From Gammaproteobacteria bacterium (lineage in GTDB: Bacteria; Pseudomonadota; Gammaproteobacteria; Methylococcales; UBA2780): a DNA stretch of 12,431 nucleotides. Both the position numbers and the translations under genes were made by a program. This document shows positions 1 through 9,197 of this stretch, piece by piece. The notes under the pieces were generated by a model. That model was not told where the DNA came from, made no database searches, and saw only the letters and a list, made by a program, of their open reading frames with translations. Each line of letters opens with the position of its first letter. The stretch's first letter is position 1. The stretch covers positions 1 to 12,431 of the forward strand of contig QNFJ01000042.1 in the NCBI GenBank assembly GCA_003646305.1, in the 5' to 3' direction.

Positions 1-1711
1 AGTATCGGGTTGCCGCGTCAATAAATAGCCAGGTCAATGTCCCCTTTATATAGCCCCAAAAATCTTTAAGAGCTTTGGCATCACATCCGTTAATTTTAAC
101 GTTTTTACTCTTGCCTACTTCGGAGGCCAACGTTTCAATAGTCTGGTAGGACTTTACTGCAATTCGTTCAGCTTGTTGCCATTCGTTCATGCTGATCGCG
201 AAGCCAAGCAACCGTGGCAGATAGCTGAAGTGTTCAAACAACTTATCTGCCCGTAATATGTGGTTGTGCGCAAACTGATAAAACTCTTCGCGCTGTTCTT
301 TCCATTGGCTGGGCGGTAAATCCCGCGCAAGCGTTTCCACGTGGCGAAGTTGAAGTGACCAGCCCAGGCGACGAATGGTCAGGCCATCTGCTTTTCGTAA
401 GGTATCTGCGCTTTCGCCCACGCTGCCAGCAGCAGAGAGTACTTTTGCTGCCGTTGAGTGCTCTAACTGATCCGGGGATGGCATGAGACGATGTTCACTG
501 GACAGCTCATAAATTTCTTTCTCAATGCTATCCAGTAGGTCGAGTCCAGCTCGCCCTTGCAATACAAACAACTTCTGTTTGTCTGACTGCAATGATATTT
601 TTGTATCGCCTTGAATATCCTTTCCCTGATTGATCTCCCAAATATTGTCATTTCTGGAGTTCTGGAAAACGCAGCTTTTACCCATCCGCGCTTGGAGAAG
701 CAGCATTAGGTCGTGATTATTGGTGATAGTGCCGGTGTCGCGTAGCACGAGAAACATATCATCGACGTAACGGCCGTAATGGATGGGTGATAGGTTTTCA
801 AGGATCAGCCTATCCCACTTGTGTAGTACAGCGTTGGATACTATTCGACTACACGTAAGGCCAATAACCAGGCCGCCACTGATATTGGCTTTCTTACCGC
901 CAACAGACTTGCCGAATGTCGATGCCCCTTCAGCCCAGTTGTTTAGGAAGCGAGCGAGCTGATTAGTGAATTCAATTTCAGGTTTTTCGAGTTTCAGATC
1001 AAGTGACTTCAATAGTGCTTCGCCAGCCAGCGCGGTTGGGTCTATAAAGTGATAGTAACTTTTCAGATCGAGTGAAACGGCGATTATATCGCGATCCTTT
1101 TCCAGCTCGTCGCGTATCGCATTTAGACCATCACTTCGCCACTTTTGATACGGTTGAAAATAGGGAACGAATGAGCCGATAGAACTGATATGGAACAGCT
1201 TGTCTTCATCGGCACTGAAAAGCTCATCATTTCTAATGCGCTTTAGTCTGGCGCCGTAACAGCACTTATCTAGCTTTGCGTCGAATTTGTGGCCGACCAT
1301 GTTAATCCATAGGGCCGATATGACATGGCTATCTACTGGAAAGTCGCCAACAATTCTGAATTCAGGCGTAATGTTGTAATTTTTGAATAGGCTCTCGACT
1401 GCTCTTTCCGGATCAGAAAAATGAACATGGCCATTTTCGGTGCTGTCCGGCTTTTTGTCTGTGGATAGTTTCTTTGGCAGCAGGCGAAAATCACCCAGCA
1501 GATCATCATTTGATTCAAAGCCAGCGTCACTTTTCAAGCGTGCTAGTAGATTTTCCAAGTTGGTCAGAAGGTCCTGCTCATATTCCGCAAATTTGATGGC
1601 GGTCGGGAAAGTGTTTTCAAAGAAACAATCCGCCTTGGCCTTGCGATAGGCTATAACCAGATCTTCGATGTTAAGCGAATCCCAGCCTTCAAATATTGCT
1701 TCATATGACAT
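1..1711 (-). CDS. Reverse transcriptase, probable defence-associated RT (C-terminus cut by window edge)
   Basis: An RNA-dependent DNA polymerase, 570 codons visible and still open at the left edge. Read by hand with no internal stop. Motif A is SLDLKSYYHFIDP with Asp near residue 215. Motif B is GGLVIGLTCSRIVSN. Motif C is GRYVDDMFLV with YVDD at 315-318, so all three catalytic Asp are present. Motif B has the G-x-x-IG...SR form of Abi and unknown-group RTs rather than LPQG of group II introns. About 200 residues precede motif A, and more than 250 residues with no domain I recognise follow motif C. The ATG at 1711 lies 12 nt after the kwaB stop, with AGGGA upstream. Its place at the end of a restriction-Kiwa operon suggests antiphage work. 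No intron maturase domain or retron RNA is seen. I cannot assign the RT group; a long C-terminal extension, as in DRT1 RT-nitrilase proteins, is possible but lies outside the window. Confidence 0.88.
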   Translation of the reverse strand, partial: MSYEAIFEGWDSLNIEDLVIAYRKAKADCFFENTFPTAIKFAEYEQDLLTNLENLLARLKSDAGFESNDDLLGDFRLLPKKLSTDKKPDSTENGHVHFSDPERAVESLFKNYNITPEFRIVGDFPVDSHVISALWINMVGHKFDAKLDKCCYGARLKRIRNDELFSADEDKLFHISSIGSFVPYFQPYQKWRSDGLNAIRDELEKDRDIIAVSLDLKSYYHFIDPTALAGEALLKSLDLKLEKPEIEFTNQLARFLNNWAEGASTFGKSVGGKKANISGGLVIGLTCSRIVSNAVLHKWDRLILENLSPIHYGRYVDDMFLVLRDTGTITNNHDLMLLLQARMGKSCVFQNSRNDNIWEINQGKDIQGDTKISLQSDKQKLFVLQGRAGLDLLDSIEKEIYELSSEHRLMPSPDQLEHSTAAKVLSAAGSVGESADTLRKADGLTIRRLGWSLQLRHVETLARDLPPSQWKEQREEFYQFAHNHILRADKLFEHFSYLPRLLGFAISMNEWQQAERIAVKSYQTIETLASEVGKSKNVKINGCDAKALKDFWGYIKGTLTWLFIDAATRY

Positions 1712-1723
1712 ATGTGATTTTCC

Positions 1724-2557
1724 CTAATCTAAAGCTTGAACAGAGTTGGCAAGCCTTTTCTCTTGACCAAAGGGTGTTGTATAAAAGCGCTGTTCAATGC
1801 CGTAAAGCAAAAGCTTGAGTTCATCATCGGTAGATATTTCAAACTTCTGGTTTGGCTGATCTAAATTAAGTTTCTGCTGACAGTAGTCGTCAATATAACC
1901 GAGCAAATTGGCTCTATCATCGGCAGACATGGCTTGAAGAGTAGTCATAGCAAGGCCAATGCGTTTGCGATTTGGTTTTAAAACGCCGTTTACGTTGTAG
2001 TCATTGCTCAGCTCAATGAATGATTCATCTAAAAATTGTTCCACTTCAGCGCTAGTTGCTTCTTTGTAAAGTTCATCTATGCCTTTAAAAATACTGGATA
2101 CGGTTGCCAGATTTCTAAATATCAACGTGTCCGACGCTTTAAAATAAACTGCATCAGGCCGGGCGTTTACCACTAGCCGATTTTTACTATCTTCAAGCTC
2201 TGCTGTTTCTCCAAAAATAAGTGTCTTGCGCTTGATAAACAGGCTTGGAGTGATTTTCTGAAAATAAAAATCATCGCCCTGAACAGAAAAAACGTAGGCG
2301 ATTTTTGGGAATTGGTCTTTTGTTAATTCATCGTAGTCTTTTGAATCAAAGTCCTTATTCAGCAGGTCAATACAAAAGGCCTGTTGACTGAATTGGTTGA
2401 TTTTAAACCAGGAGTCTTCGTCCAAGTTATGATCAGGGTTGTAGGCTACGCAGGAATTCAAATCAATGGCTACAGCATCAAAAAGCGCTTCATCAGAGAT
2501 CAACTTGAAGTGCTGCTGCTTCCTCCTTCTCTTAACTCTGGCAAGTATCTGGTCCAT
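1724..2557 (-). CDS. kwaB: Kiwa defence protein KwaB (DUF4868 family)
   Basis: A soluble 277-residue protein with no signal peptide or membrane segment. The N-terminus is basic (RVKRRRKQQ, residues 7-15). Residues about 85-265 have the look of DUF4868, the domain of KwaB: a strand-rich block, YFQKITPSLFIKRKTL (98-113), then DAVYFKASDTLIFRNLATV (135-153), then helices ending in the Phe-Tyr region near 258. In Kiwa, KwaB is the cytoplasmic DNA-binding partner of membrane protein KwaA and acts against phage DNA replication (established for the family). Here it follows the putative kwaA by 2 nt, with a GGGGATAAGG ribosome-binding stretch overlapping the kwaA stop, so the two are surely co-translated. 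Naming rests on pattern memory of the domain plus the membrane-protein partner, not on a search. Bases are more AT-rich than in hsdR. Confidence 0.72.
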   Translation of the reverse strand: MDQILARVKRRRKQQHFKLISDEALFDAVAIDLNSCVAYNPDHNLDEDSWFKINQFSQQAFCIDLLNKDFDSKDYDELTKDQFPKIAYVFSVQGDDFYFQKITPSLFIKRKTLIFGETAELEDSKNRLVVNARPDAVYFKASDTLIFRNLATVSSIFKGIDELYKEATSAEVEQFLDESFIELSNDYNVNGVLKPNRKRIGLAMTTLQAMSADDRANLLGYIDDYCQQKLNLDQPNQKFEISTDDELKLLLYGIEQRFYTTPFGQEKRLANSVQALD

Positions 2558-2559
2558 CC

Positions 2560-3120
2560 TTATCCCCGCTCTATAAATGTGTAATTGTTGATTCGATAGG
2601 CCAAAGGAATCTGAATTTCGTCTGGCCTTTTGTACTTGTGGCGACTAATCAGAAAAATGGCGGTGCCGTTCTTTGTGGTTATGTTGTAGAACTCATAACC
2701 GAACAATAAAAACAGCGGGTTAAAGTACAGAGCCTGCGATAGGAATGTAAAAATGAATAATACGCTGTATACAAACCCAAGCGTTTCCCAGTTTCCTATG
2801 CTTAGTGCGACAAAAAAGTACCCCAAGTAACTGGGGAGAAAACTATTGTTTGCATGCTCTATGCTTTTTACCTCGCCAGATTTAAATTCATCTTTACCCA
2901 GCTTGGAACTCAGTAAAATACTGGCCCCAGTGGAAAGCACGGGGATAAGAAAATAAAACAGATAAGACACTGCATTCGGAAGCATGCCAGCCCAATTGAA
3001 CCATTCGACGCCACAGAAAACTTTCCCTAATGTATAGCCATTCTGCACAAGATAGATGATCACCAGAAGTGATGTGGCGTTGAATGTTAGCAGGAGCCGG
3101 AACGCAGTGTTTATTATCAT
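2560..3120 (-). CDS. kwaA: Four-helix membrane protein, probable Kiwa KwaA
   Basis: A 186-residue inner-membrane protein. Hydrophobic helices lie near residues 5-26, 50-71, 96-109 and 114-140, with a polar loop (72-94) between the second and third. A soluble C-terminal tail (145-186) contains TTKNGTAIFLISRHKYKRPDE. Size, four segments and tail match KwaA, the membrane sensor that forms a large complex with KwaB and responds to phage attachment (family knowledge). I start it at the ATG at 3120, whose last two bases begin the hsdS stop (ATGA, 4-nt overlap). An upstream ATG at 3162 would add 14 polar residues inside hsdS and disrupt this coupling. It is followed 2 nt later by kwaB. A generic small membrane protein cannot be excluded, but the DUF4868-like partner makes Kiwa the best reading. 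Confidence 0.7.
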   Translation of the reverse strand: MIINTAFRLLLTFNATSLLVIIYLVQNGYTLGKVFCGVEWFNWAGMLPNAVSYLFYFLIPVLSTGASILLSSKLGKDEFKSGEVKSIEHANNSFLPSYLGYFFVALSIGNWETLGFVYSVLFIFTFLSQALYFNPLFLLFGYEFYNITTKNGTAIFLISRHKYKRPDEIQIPLAYRINNYTFIERG

Positions 3121-4406
3121 TTTACCGTCACCTGGCCGTTCATTAGCATGGGGAGAAGCCAATCTCTCAAAGCTTCGAGATAAACGTTTTCCGTTAAAAC
3201 AATGTCTCTCTGTTTAAACAGTGAATTACAATGCTGGTCGTATTTTTCAAGTAGCTTCTTTGGTGGTTGGTAAGTTTTAAACCACTTTACACCGTTTAAA
3301 TCCAAGTGAAGAACCAGAGTTCCAGAGGCATAGTGTTTTATGTACTTGTGGTAACTTTCCGAATTAAATAATTGCTCCAAGTAGGCAGCGCCGAATGTCT
3401 TGGAGGATACGCACGCCACATCACAAGAAATTAGAGGCATTTCATCAAAAATGTCGGGGATTACAAATGCCTTACCGATAATATCCGCATTCCTTGTTAC
3501 GTCAGTAATGGCTATAACCAACCCACCAACAGCTAGTTTACTTTCTGGCTTGAACTTTCCGTTGTAGTATTTGGTGCCTTCCAGCTTGAATTCGCCGGAC
3601 AATGAAAACGAATTCAGGTTAATGAACGGCACTCCATCATCTTGAATATCGCCGCTCTTGTAAGAAATTCCGCGTTTAAATGTAACATGATCTCCAAACT
3701 GACAGTCTCGCCACCCCTCCGGTATTTCCCGCTTCAAGGTTTGGTTATAGACCATTTTTCCGCCGGAGATTTTGTAGGGCTTGCCGTTGGCGTCGGGGAA
3801 GTCGAACTGTATAAACCAGTAGTCGTATAGGGTTTTGGCCATGGCTTCTAGTTCGGTGTTGATGTGGTTGTTGAGTTCGATTTTGTCTTCAATTGCAGAA
3901 AGTACGTTCGCTATTTTTTCTTGTTCTTCTTTTTCAGGACCATGAAAAGGTATGCTGGATAAGATTCCAGTATTTAAGTTTGGCATTGTCGCGCCTATAG
4001 CTTGACTGACAATCCAACTCCGAATTTTTTCGGTACTAAGGTAATTGGTCAAAAATCTAGCGTCGAACTTCTTTCCGGGACGAAGTAATAGGCAGCCCGT
4101 GCCACAGAAGTATCCAGCTTCTTTTTCTCGAATTAAGGCTTTTTGCGTAACATCACCTCTTCGGCTGTAAACAATGTCGTTTTCTCTCACGATATATTTT
4201 GAAAGGCGCTGTGCATCTTCTTCTGTTATGAGTGCGATATTGGAAAGGTCAACCCTATTATTCTTCATGTTCGCGGGCATTATGCAGGGAATTCCTTGCT
4301 GTACATAGTCAGAAGCATGAAGCTGACTACCAAATGGTCCAGTATGAATTTTGCCTCCACCCGCTGCTACTAAACTACCAAGCTTTCCATTGAGTGCATT
4401 AGTCAT
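3117..4406 (-). CDS. hsdS: Type I restriction-modification specificity subunit HsdS
   Basis: Sets the DNA sequence recognised by the HsdM/HsdR complex. Its 429 residues have the two-domain layout: first target-recognition domain about 1-150 (KIHTGPFGSQLHASDY at 19-34, GATMPNLNTGILSSIPF at 138-154), central conserved helices about 160-235 (QEKIANVLSAIEDKIELNN, then IPEGW at 228-232), second recognition domain about 236-380, and a closing helix region about 383-429 ending in RDWLLPMLMNGQ. Both recognition domains appear complete. The second repeats the TRD plan with a different sequence, so a bipartite target is expected; the bases cannot be predicted. The start overlaps the hsdM stop by 8 nt with GGGG upstream. 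Its stop is entered by the kwaA start, tying Kiwa translation to HsdS. Confidence 0.95.
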   Translation of the reverse strand: MTNALNGKLGSLVAAGGGKIHTGPFGSQLHASDYVQQGIPCIMPANMKNNRVDLSNIALITEEDAQRLSKYIVRENDIVYSRRGDVTQKALIREKEAGYFCGTGCLLLRPGKKFDARFLTNYLSTEKIRSWIVSQAIGATMPNLNTGILSSIPFHGPEKEEQEKIANVLSAIEDKIELNNHINTELEAMAKTLYDYWFIQFDFPDANGKPYKISGGKMVYNQTLKREIPEGWRDCQFGDHVTFKRGISYKSGDIQDDGVPFINLNSFSLSGEFKLEGTKYYNGKFKPESKLAVGGLVIAITDVTRNADIIGKAFVIPDIFDEMPLISCDVACVSSKTFGAAYLEQLFNSESYHKYIKHYASGTLVLHLDLNGVKWFKTYQPPKKLLEKYDQHCNSLFKQRDIVLTENVYLEALRDWLLPMLMNGQVTVK

Positions 4407-6033
4407 ATTTCAACCCCGTCAATTGCTTGTTAATAACTATCTCTAATTTACGGGACTGTTTAAATAATCCATCCAGGTTACTGGTAAAGCCCTGAATTTT
4501 TTCGGCAAACTGTTCTGGGGTAATATCGACATATTCGATTTTCACATCGAAATATTGACCTGCGCTTAAACTGTAGTTTTTAGCTTCAATTTCGTCATAG
4601 CTGACGGCAACGGAAAAATCCTCAGCAGCCTCTTTGGCATTAAAGGTATCGATAATGCGCTGCTCTTCATCTGGGCTGAGTACGGTTTTCTGATTCTTGC
4701 CGTCTTTGATTTTTTCACCCAGTTTTGAGGCATCAATCAGAACCACATTGCCTTTGTTACTGTTATCAATAAACAGAATGGAAACATTAGTGCCTGTGGT
4801 GGCGAAAATATTGGAGGGCATTGAAACCACACCCGCGAGCATTTTATTATTTACTAGGTGCGTGCGAATGCCTTTGTCGATACCTGATTGCGCAGTGATA
4901 AAGCCGGTAGGCACCACCACAGCCGCTTTTCCACCGGGCTTGAGTGAATGGATGATGTGCTGCAAGAACAGTTGGTAGATTTCCATCTTGTCCTTGGCTT
5001 TAGCTTTTATCTTGGGGATCCCTGCAAAGAAACGATCTTTATTTTCTTTGCTTTCCAGCTCATCGCGGAAATCGCTAAAGTCCAACTTAAACGGCGGATT
5101 GGAGACGATGTAATCAAAGCGTTTTAAGTCTTTGCCGTCTTTATGGTAGGGGTGTAATACCGTATTACCCTGAATCACATTGGGGATGGAATGCACCAGG
5201 TTATTCAGAATCAGGTTAAGTCGCAGCAGGTTTGAGGACTTTTGCGAAATATCCTGTGTATAAATACTGCAACGGTTTTCACCGATAGCGTGAGCAACAT
5301 TCATCAACAGGGTGCCCGAGCCTGCCGAAGGATCGTAGCAGGCGACATTCTTCACTTTGCCGCGTTTAGCTTTCGGTACCAGAATTTCGGCCATGATTCT
5401 TGCTACAGCGTGAGGGGTAAAATACTCAGCGTATTTGCCGCCGGAGTTGCTGTTGTAGTCTTTAATCAGGTATTCAAATATAGTCGCATAGAAGTCGAAT
5501 TTTTGCGTGAAGATACGCTCGAAGCTGAACTCCACCAGTTTATTGATAATGGCGCGGCAAAAGGCATCGCGCTTGGATTCGTCGGCGATGTACTCGCTAA
5601 TGCGGTCAAACAACACCACTTTTGCGCCGCCATCAGTTTTTACCGCGAACACATCGTTATTGGTTAGGGCAATATCGCGCAAAGTGTCATCAAACAGCTT
5701 GGCAAAATCCGGCGCGTTCTGTTGACTGAACAGATAGCTGATAAAGTGGTGCGGCTTTAATCGCGCGGTATCCCCGCCCATTTGCAACTGGAGCATTTCC
5801 AGCTCGTCTTCGCTCATGGCGACCAGCACTTCTTCCCACTTTTCGGATTTGGCGACTTTCTTGTCTATTTTTTTCGCTTCAAAAGCGAATTTGTCATTCA
5901 AGAATTTGTATAGAAAAATTTGGGTGATAATTTTAAATTCATTACCGTCGTTACCTAAACCATAGTTGGCGCAAATGCTTTTTAGGCTATCGATCAGCGC
6001 TTTTGTTTTGTCTTTAAATTCCTGCTCTACCAC
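4399..6033 (-). CDS. hsdM: Type I restriction-modification DNA adenine methyltransferase HsdM
   Basis: Methylates adenine N6 in the site chosen by HsdS, protecting host DNA, and forms the core of the M2S complex. Length 544 residues, normal for the family. An N-terminal helical HsdM_N domain covers about 1-140. The catalytic domain follows, with YAEYFTPHAVARIM (201-214), SAM-binding DPSAGSGTLL (234-243) and catalytic NPPF (312-315). All key residues are present, so it should be active. The start codon is GTG at 6033, overlapping the hsdR stop by 7 nt, with GGGAA about 8 nt upstream. It overlaps hsdS by 8 nt. Translation may suffer from the premature stop in hsdR upstream through polarity, unless an internal promoter exists. 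Confidence 0.96.
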   Translation of the reverse strand: MVEQEFKDKTKALIDSLKSICANYGLGNDGNEFKIITQIFLYKFLNDKFAFEAKKIDKKVAKSEKWEEVLVAMSEDELEMLQLQMGGDTARLKPHHFISYLFSQQNAPDFAKLFDDTLRDIALTNNDVFAVKTDGGAKVVLFDRISEYIADESKRDAFCRAIINKLVEFSFERIFTQKFDFYATIFEYLIKDYNSNSGGKYAEYFTPHAVARIMAEILVPKAKRGKVKNVACYDPSAGSGTLLMNVAHAIGENRCSIYTQDISQKSSNLLRLNLILNNLVHSIPNVIQGNTVLHPYHKDGKDLKRFDYIVSNPPFKLDFSDFRDELESKENKDRFFAGIPKIKAKAKDKMEIYQLFLQHIIHSLKPGGKAAVVVPTGFITAQSGIDKGIRTHLVNNKMLAGVVSMPSNIFATTGTNVSILFIDNSNKGNVVLIDASKLGEKIKDGKNQKTVLSPDEEQRIIDTFNAKEAAEDFSVAVSYDEIEAKNYSLSAGQYFDVKIEYVDITPEQFAEKIQGFTSNLDGLFKQSRKLEIVINKQLTGLKYD

Positions 6034-9000
6034 GATGTATTTCCCGTATTAAATTCTTTCAAGTATTCGGCGACAACCAGGTGATTGATATAGCGTGAGG
6101 CGTCGGCGTTGAGTGGTATGTTTTGCTCGCCTTTGAAGCGATTGATCACCAGGGGCATCATTTGGCGTTCAAAGTAGCTTTCGTTACCCAGTATCTGACT
6201 GTTATTCAGTACTTGCTCATCGGCGTCCTGCTTTACCCCGGTGAGGGCTGCAAAGATCTTGCGCTCTGACTCACTGATGTCGCTGTTGCTGTGTTGGCGT
6301 TCTTGTAGTCGTTTATGGATGCGGGTGTATTTGGTATCACCCAGATACTTTTGGCGAAGTTGGTTGTTTTGTCGGTTTAGCTCTTTGACGCGTTCGTGGA
6401 TTTTATTGAGGGCGTCAATGTTGGTCACCATTTCATCCTGTGTGACTTCGCTGAGGTTCTTTTTCTTGAAGAGCCTTTCCAGCTCTTCCTTGAGGCTGAC
6501 AAACTTTGGGTCTTGCTGGTCAAAATTACTGGCCAGTGCCTCGCGTGTTTGGCGCAGGGTGTTTTTTAGTTTGTCTGCCAGCACCAGTTCTTCTTCACCG
6601 ACTTTGATGAACTTAAAAATAACGTCTTCAAGGGCGACATTCAGTAAATTGGTGTTATCCGTGCCTTGCTCAATGCTTTCTTTGAGGTTGAGCAGGTCCA
6701 GGTGGTTACAGGTTTCCCGATAGAGAATATTCAGCTTGGCGAAGTCCAGCTCATCCAGAATGCTGTACTCACCTTGCAGGCGGATAAGGTTGTAGAGGCT
6801 TTTCGCATCTCCCAGCGCTTTTTTCAGTGCCAGGATGGTTTCCCTATCCTGAATCTGGCTGATCTGATCGGTGAAGACCTCGGCATTTTCGATGTCGAAG
6901 CGAAACAGTACATCTTTGATGTGTTCGATTTCCTGCTTTATTTCCTCTTGGGATTTGAACAGGTTGGAGTAGTGCTCCATTTCATCGCCGAGCTCTAACT
7001 GCAATTCGTCAAAATAGGCTTTGTTGGTCGCGTCGAATTCTTTGCGTATATCGGCAAAGTCCACCACATAGCCGTAGCGGAAATCCTTATAAATACGGTT
7101 TACCCGGGTTAAGGCTTGCAGCAAGTTGTGCTTGCGGATAACACGGCCCAGGTAAATTTTCTTTAGCCTTGGTGCGTCAAAGCCAGTGAGCAGCATGTTG
7201 AATACGAAAAGAAAGTCGATCTTCCCGGCTTTGAAGTCTTCCACCCAGTTCTTACGCTCTTCCTTGGTGCCTATGTCGTGCAAGATCAGCGCTGCGCTCT
7301 TGGCCTTGTTGTCCTGCTTCGCTTTGGCTGCATAGCTGTCTGGTTTGGCTGCGGCAATCAGTGCTTGAGCGGAATCCTTGAGTTCATAGGGTGAGCTGGC
7401 GGTTTGTGCGTAGACGCCATTGAAGATGTCGAACATCTGCTTGGCTTGGTTTGCGCTATCACAGATCACCATGCCGCCTATGGTGGCATCATTCAGAGCG
7501 CCCCGGCTTTTTTCAAAGTCGGTGATGATGTAATCGAGCATGGGCTCGACAAAGCTCGGGTGGGCGTAGATGAGCTTACGATCCACGTCACCCATTTTGA
7601 CTTCTACTTCATCCAGGGCTTGTTGCAGTACCATCCTATAGTTGGTGGCGATCTCTTCTCGGATTAGGCGTAGGGTGTAGCCGTCGGCAATGGATGCGTT
7701 GTAATACTACTTGTGGATGTATTCGCCGAACAGCACTCGGGAATTGTAATCGTCGCCTAACAGTGGCGTGCCGGTGAGACCAATTTTGATGGCATTGGTG
7801 TCTGACTGGCTCAAATTCGCCAGAAAGCTGCCTTTAGGGTTGTAGCTGCGGTGAACCTCATCCAGAAAGTACACGCGCTGGATAGCAACATCGTAGTCCT
7901 TGGTCGAGACGATATCCGGATCGTCTTTAAATTTCTGGATGTTCACCACCGTGATTTCAGGCTTGCCAGAATGGTTATGGATAACCTGCGTTGCTTTAAT
8001 GTCACGGGTAAAGGCTTCACGGGAGCTTACGGTGTGTACAGTCAGGCCGCGAGCGGTGAATTCCCGCTGCGCTTGTTGCAGCAAGTCCAGCCGATCGACA
8101 ATGAAATAGAATTTGGGAATGACCTTCCGCTTCTGGAAGTAATCGGTCAGAAAGCGAACGTTATAGAAAGCCAGCGCTGTCTTACCGCTGCCTTGGGTGT
8201 GCCAGATGATGCCCTTTTTAACGCCTTCATTGAGTTTATTTTCGATAGCTTTAGTGGCGAATAGCTGCGGATAACGCATGATGTGCTTTTGTAGACCGTC
8301 AGTCTCTGACACATAGGCGAGCGCATAACCCAGGATAAACGCTAGCCGGTCTCTGCTGAGCAGGGATGTGCAAATGCTGTTGGTTGGTCGATTCGGGTCT
8401 TTATTGACAATGAATTCGGGATTGCTGCGAATGACTTCCAGGTTGGTGTCCTTCAACACCTTAAGTTCATCTTCATCCGCTAGCGGCTTGAGCAGTGCCG
8501 TAAGGTTCAGGATTTCTTCTTCACGGAAGTAATTGAAGACCGGTTTATGGTAGGAACTGCTGGCGTAGAATGCGCCCTGAACAGGTTCCGGGTCGCCGTC
8601 GTCGTACTCCATATTGTTGGAGAAAATCATGAATTGGGTGATATTAGCAAAGCGCTTGAACTTGGGGTTCTGGAAGCGTTTGTTGATGCGATCTCGCTCC
8701 GCCAGTATGCCTTCACGGTTATTCGGTTTTTTCACTTCGATAAAAATCAGCGGCATGCCGTTGATCAGCAGAGTGACGTCTGGTCGAAACTCTTCATCGC
8801 CATTCTGGCAGGTTAGTTCGGTAACGACGTGAAAGCTGTTGTTGTTGAAATTCTCGAAATCGATCAATTTGGTATTTGAGCGGTCAGTTAGCCGTTCAAA
8901 GAAGGCGCGCCCCAGATCTTCATTATCAAGTTCCAGCTTGATGTCTTCGAGCAAGCGGGTGATGTTTTCTGGTTCAAGGCCGGGGTTTATTTTTGCAATG

Positions 9001-9137
9001 GCGGTAGTAAAAAGTTCTGGGAATATATTGGTGCTTAAATCCCAGCGTTGATCTTTGAGTGATAAATAGCGGTAGCCCAATCTCATCAAGTGAAGAATTG
9101 TAGGAATTTTTACACGGGTATCTTCATTAAATTTCAT
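6027..9137 (-). pseudogene. hsdR: Type I restriction endonuclease HsdR, interrupted by an in-frame amber codon
   Basis: The restriction and ATP-driven DNA translocation subunit; 1036 codons if the TAG at codon 477 is read. Order of parts: RPD...IEVKK nuclease motif (D120, E134, K136), Walker A TQGSGKT (314-320), DEVH box (426-429; DEAH is usual), motif III GLTGTPL (453-459), the TAG, then FNMLLTGFDAPRLK (about 646-659) and QALTRVNR motif VI (674-681), with a long helical C-terminal region that contacts the methyltransferase. Frame and sequence are continuous on both sides of the TAG. The 476-residue product would hold the nuclease and first RecA-like lobe but lack the second lobe, so restriction should fail. 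The gene starts at ATG 9137 (typical MKFNEDTRVKIPTILHLMRL) with a weak AGGCG upstream. A downstream Met at 7634 has no good ribosome-binding site. Sequencing error or suppression remains possible. Confidence 0.93.
7707..7709 (-). other. In-frame amber stop codon inside hsdR
   Basis: TAG directly after GEYIHK and before YYNASIADGYTL. The family usually reads HKYYYNASIADG here, so a single-base change of a Tyr codon (TAC or TAT) to TAG explains it. No frameshift accompanies it. Confidence 0.93.
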
Positions 9138-9197
9138 TTATACGCCTGTTTTATTTGGCATGCGGCTACAACTAAACATCTGTGCTACCTATACAAA

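Noticed and set aside
1..1711. Retron with msr-msd RNA, or group II intron
   Set aside because: Only 12 nt separate the RT from kwaB, leaving no room for an upstream retron RNA, and no maturase domain or intron structure is seen. A downstream RNA beyond the left edge cannot be excluded.
2560..3162. Longer KwaA starting at ATG 3162
   Set aside because: The extra 14 residues are polar, lie inside hsdS, and the ATGA overlap at 3120 is a far better start.
6027..7634. Second half of hsdR as an independent gene starting at Met 7634
   Set aside because: The frame is continuous back to the TAG and the residues between (YYNASIADGYTLRLIREE) are conserved HsdR sequence. No good ribosome-binding site precedes 7634.
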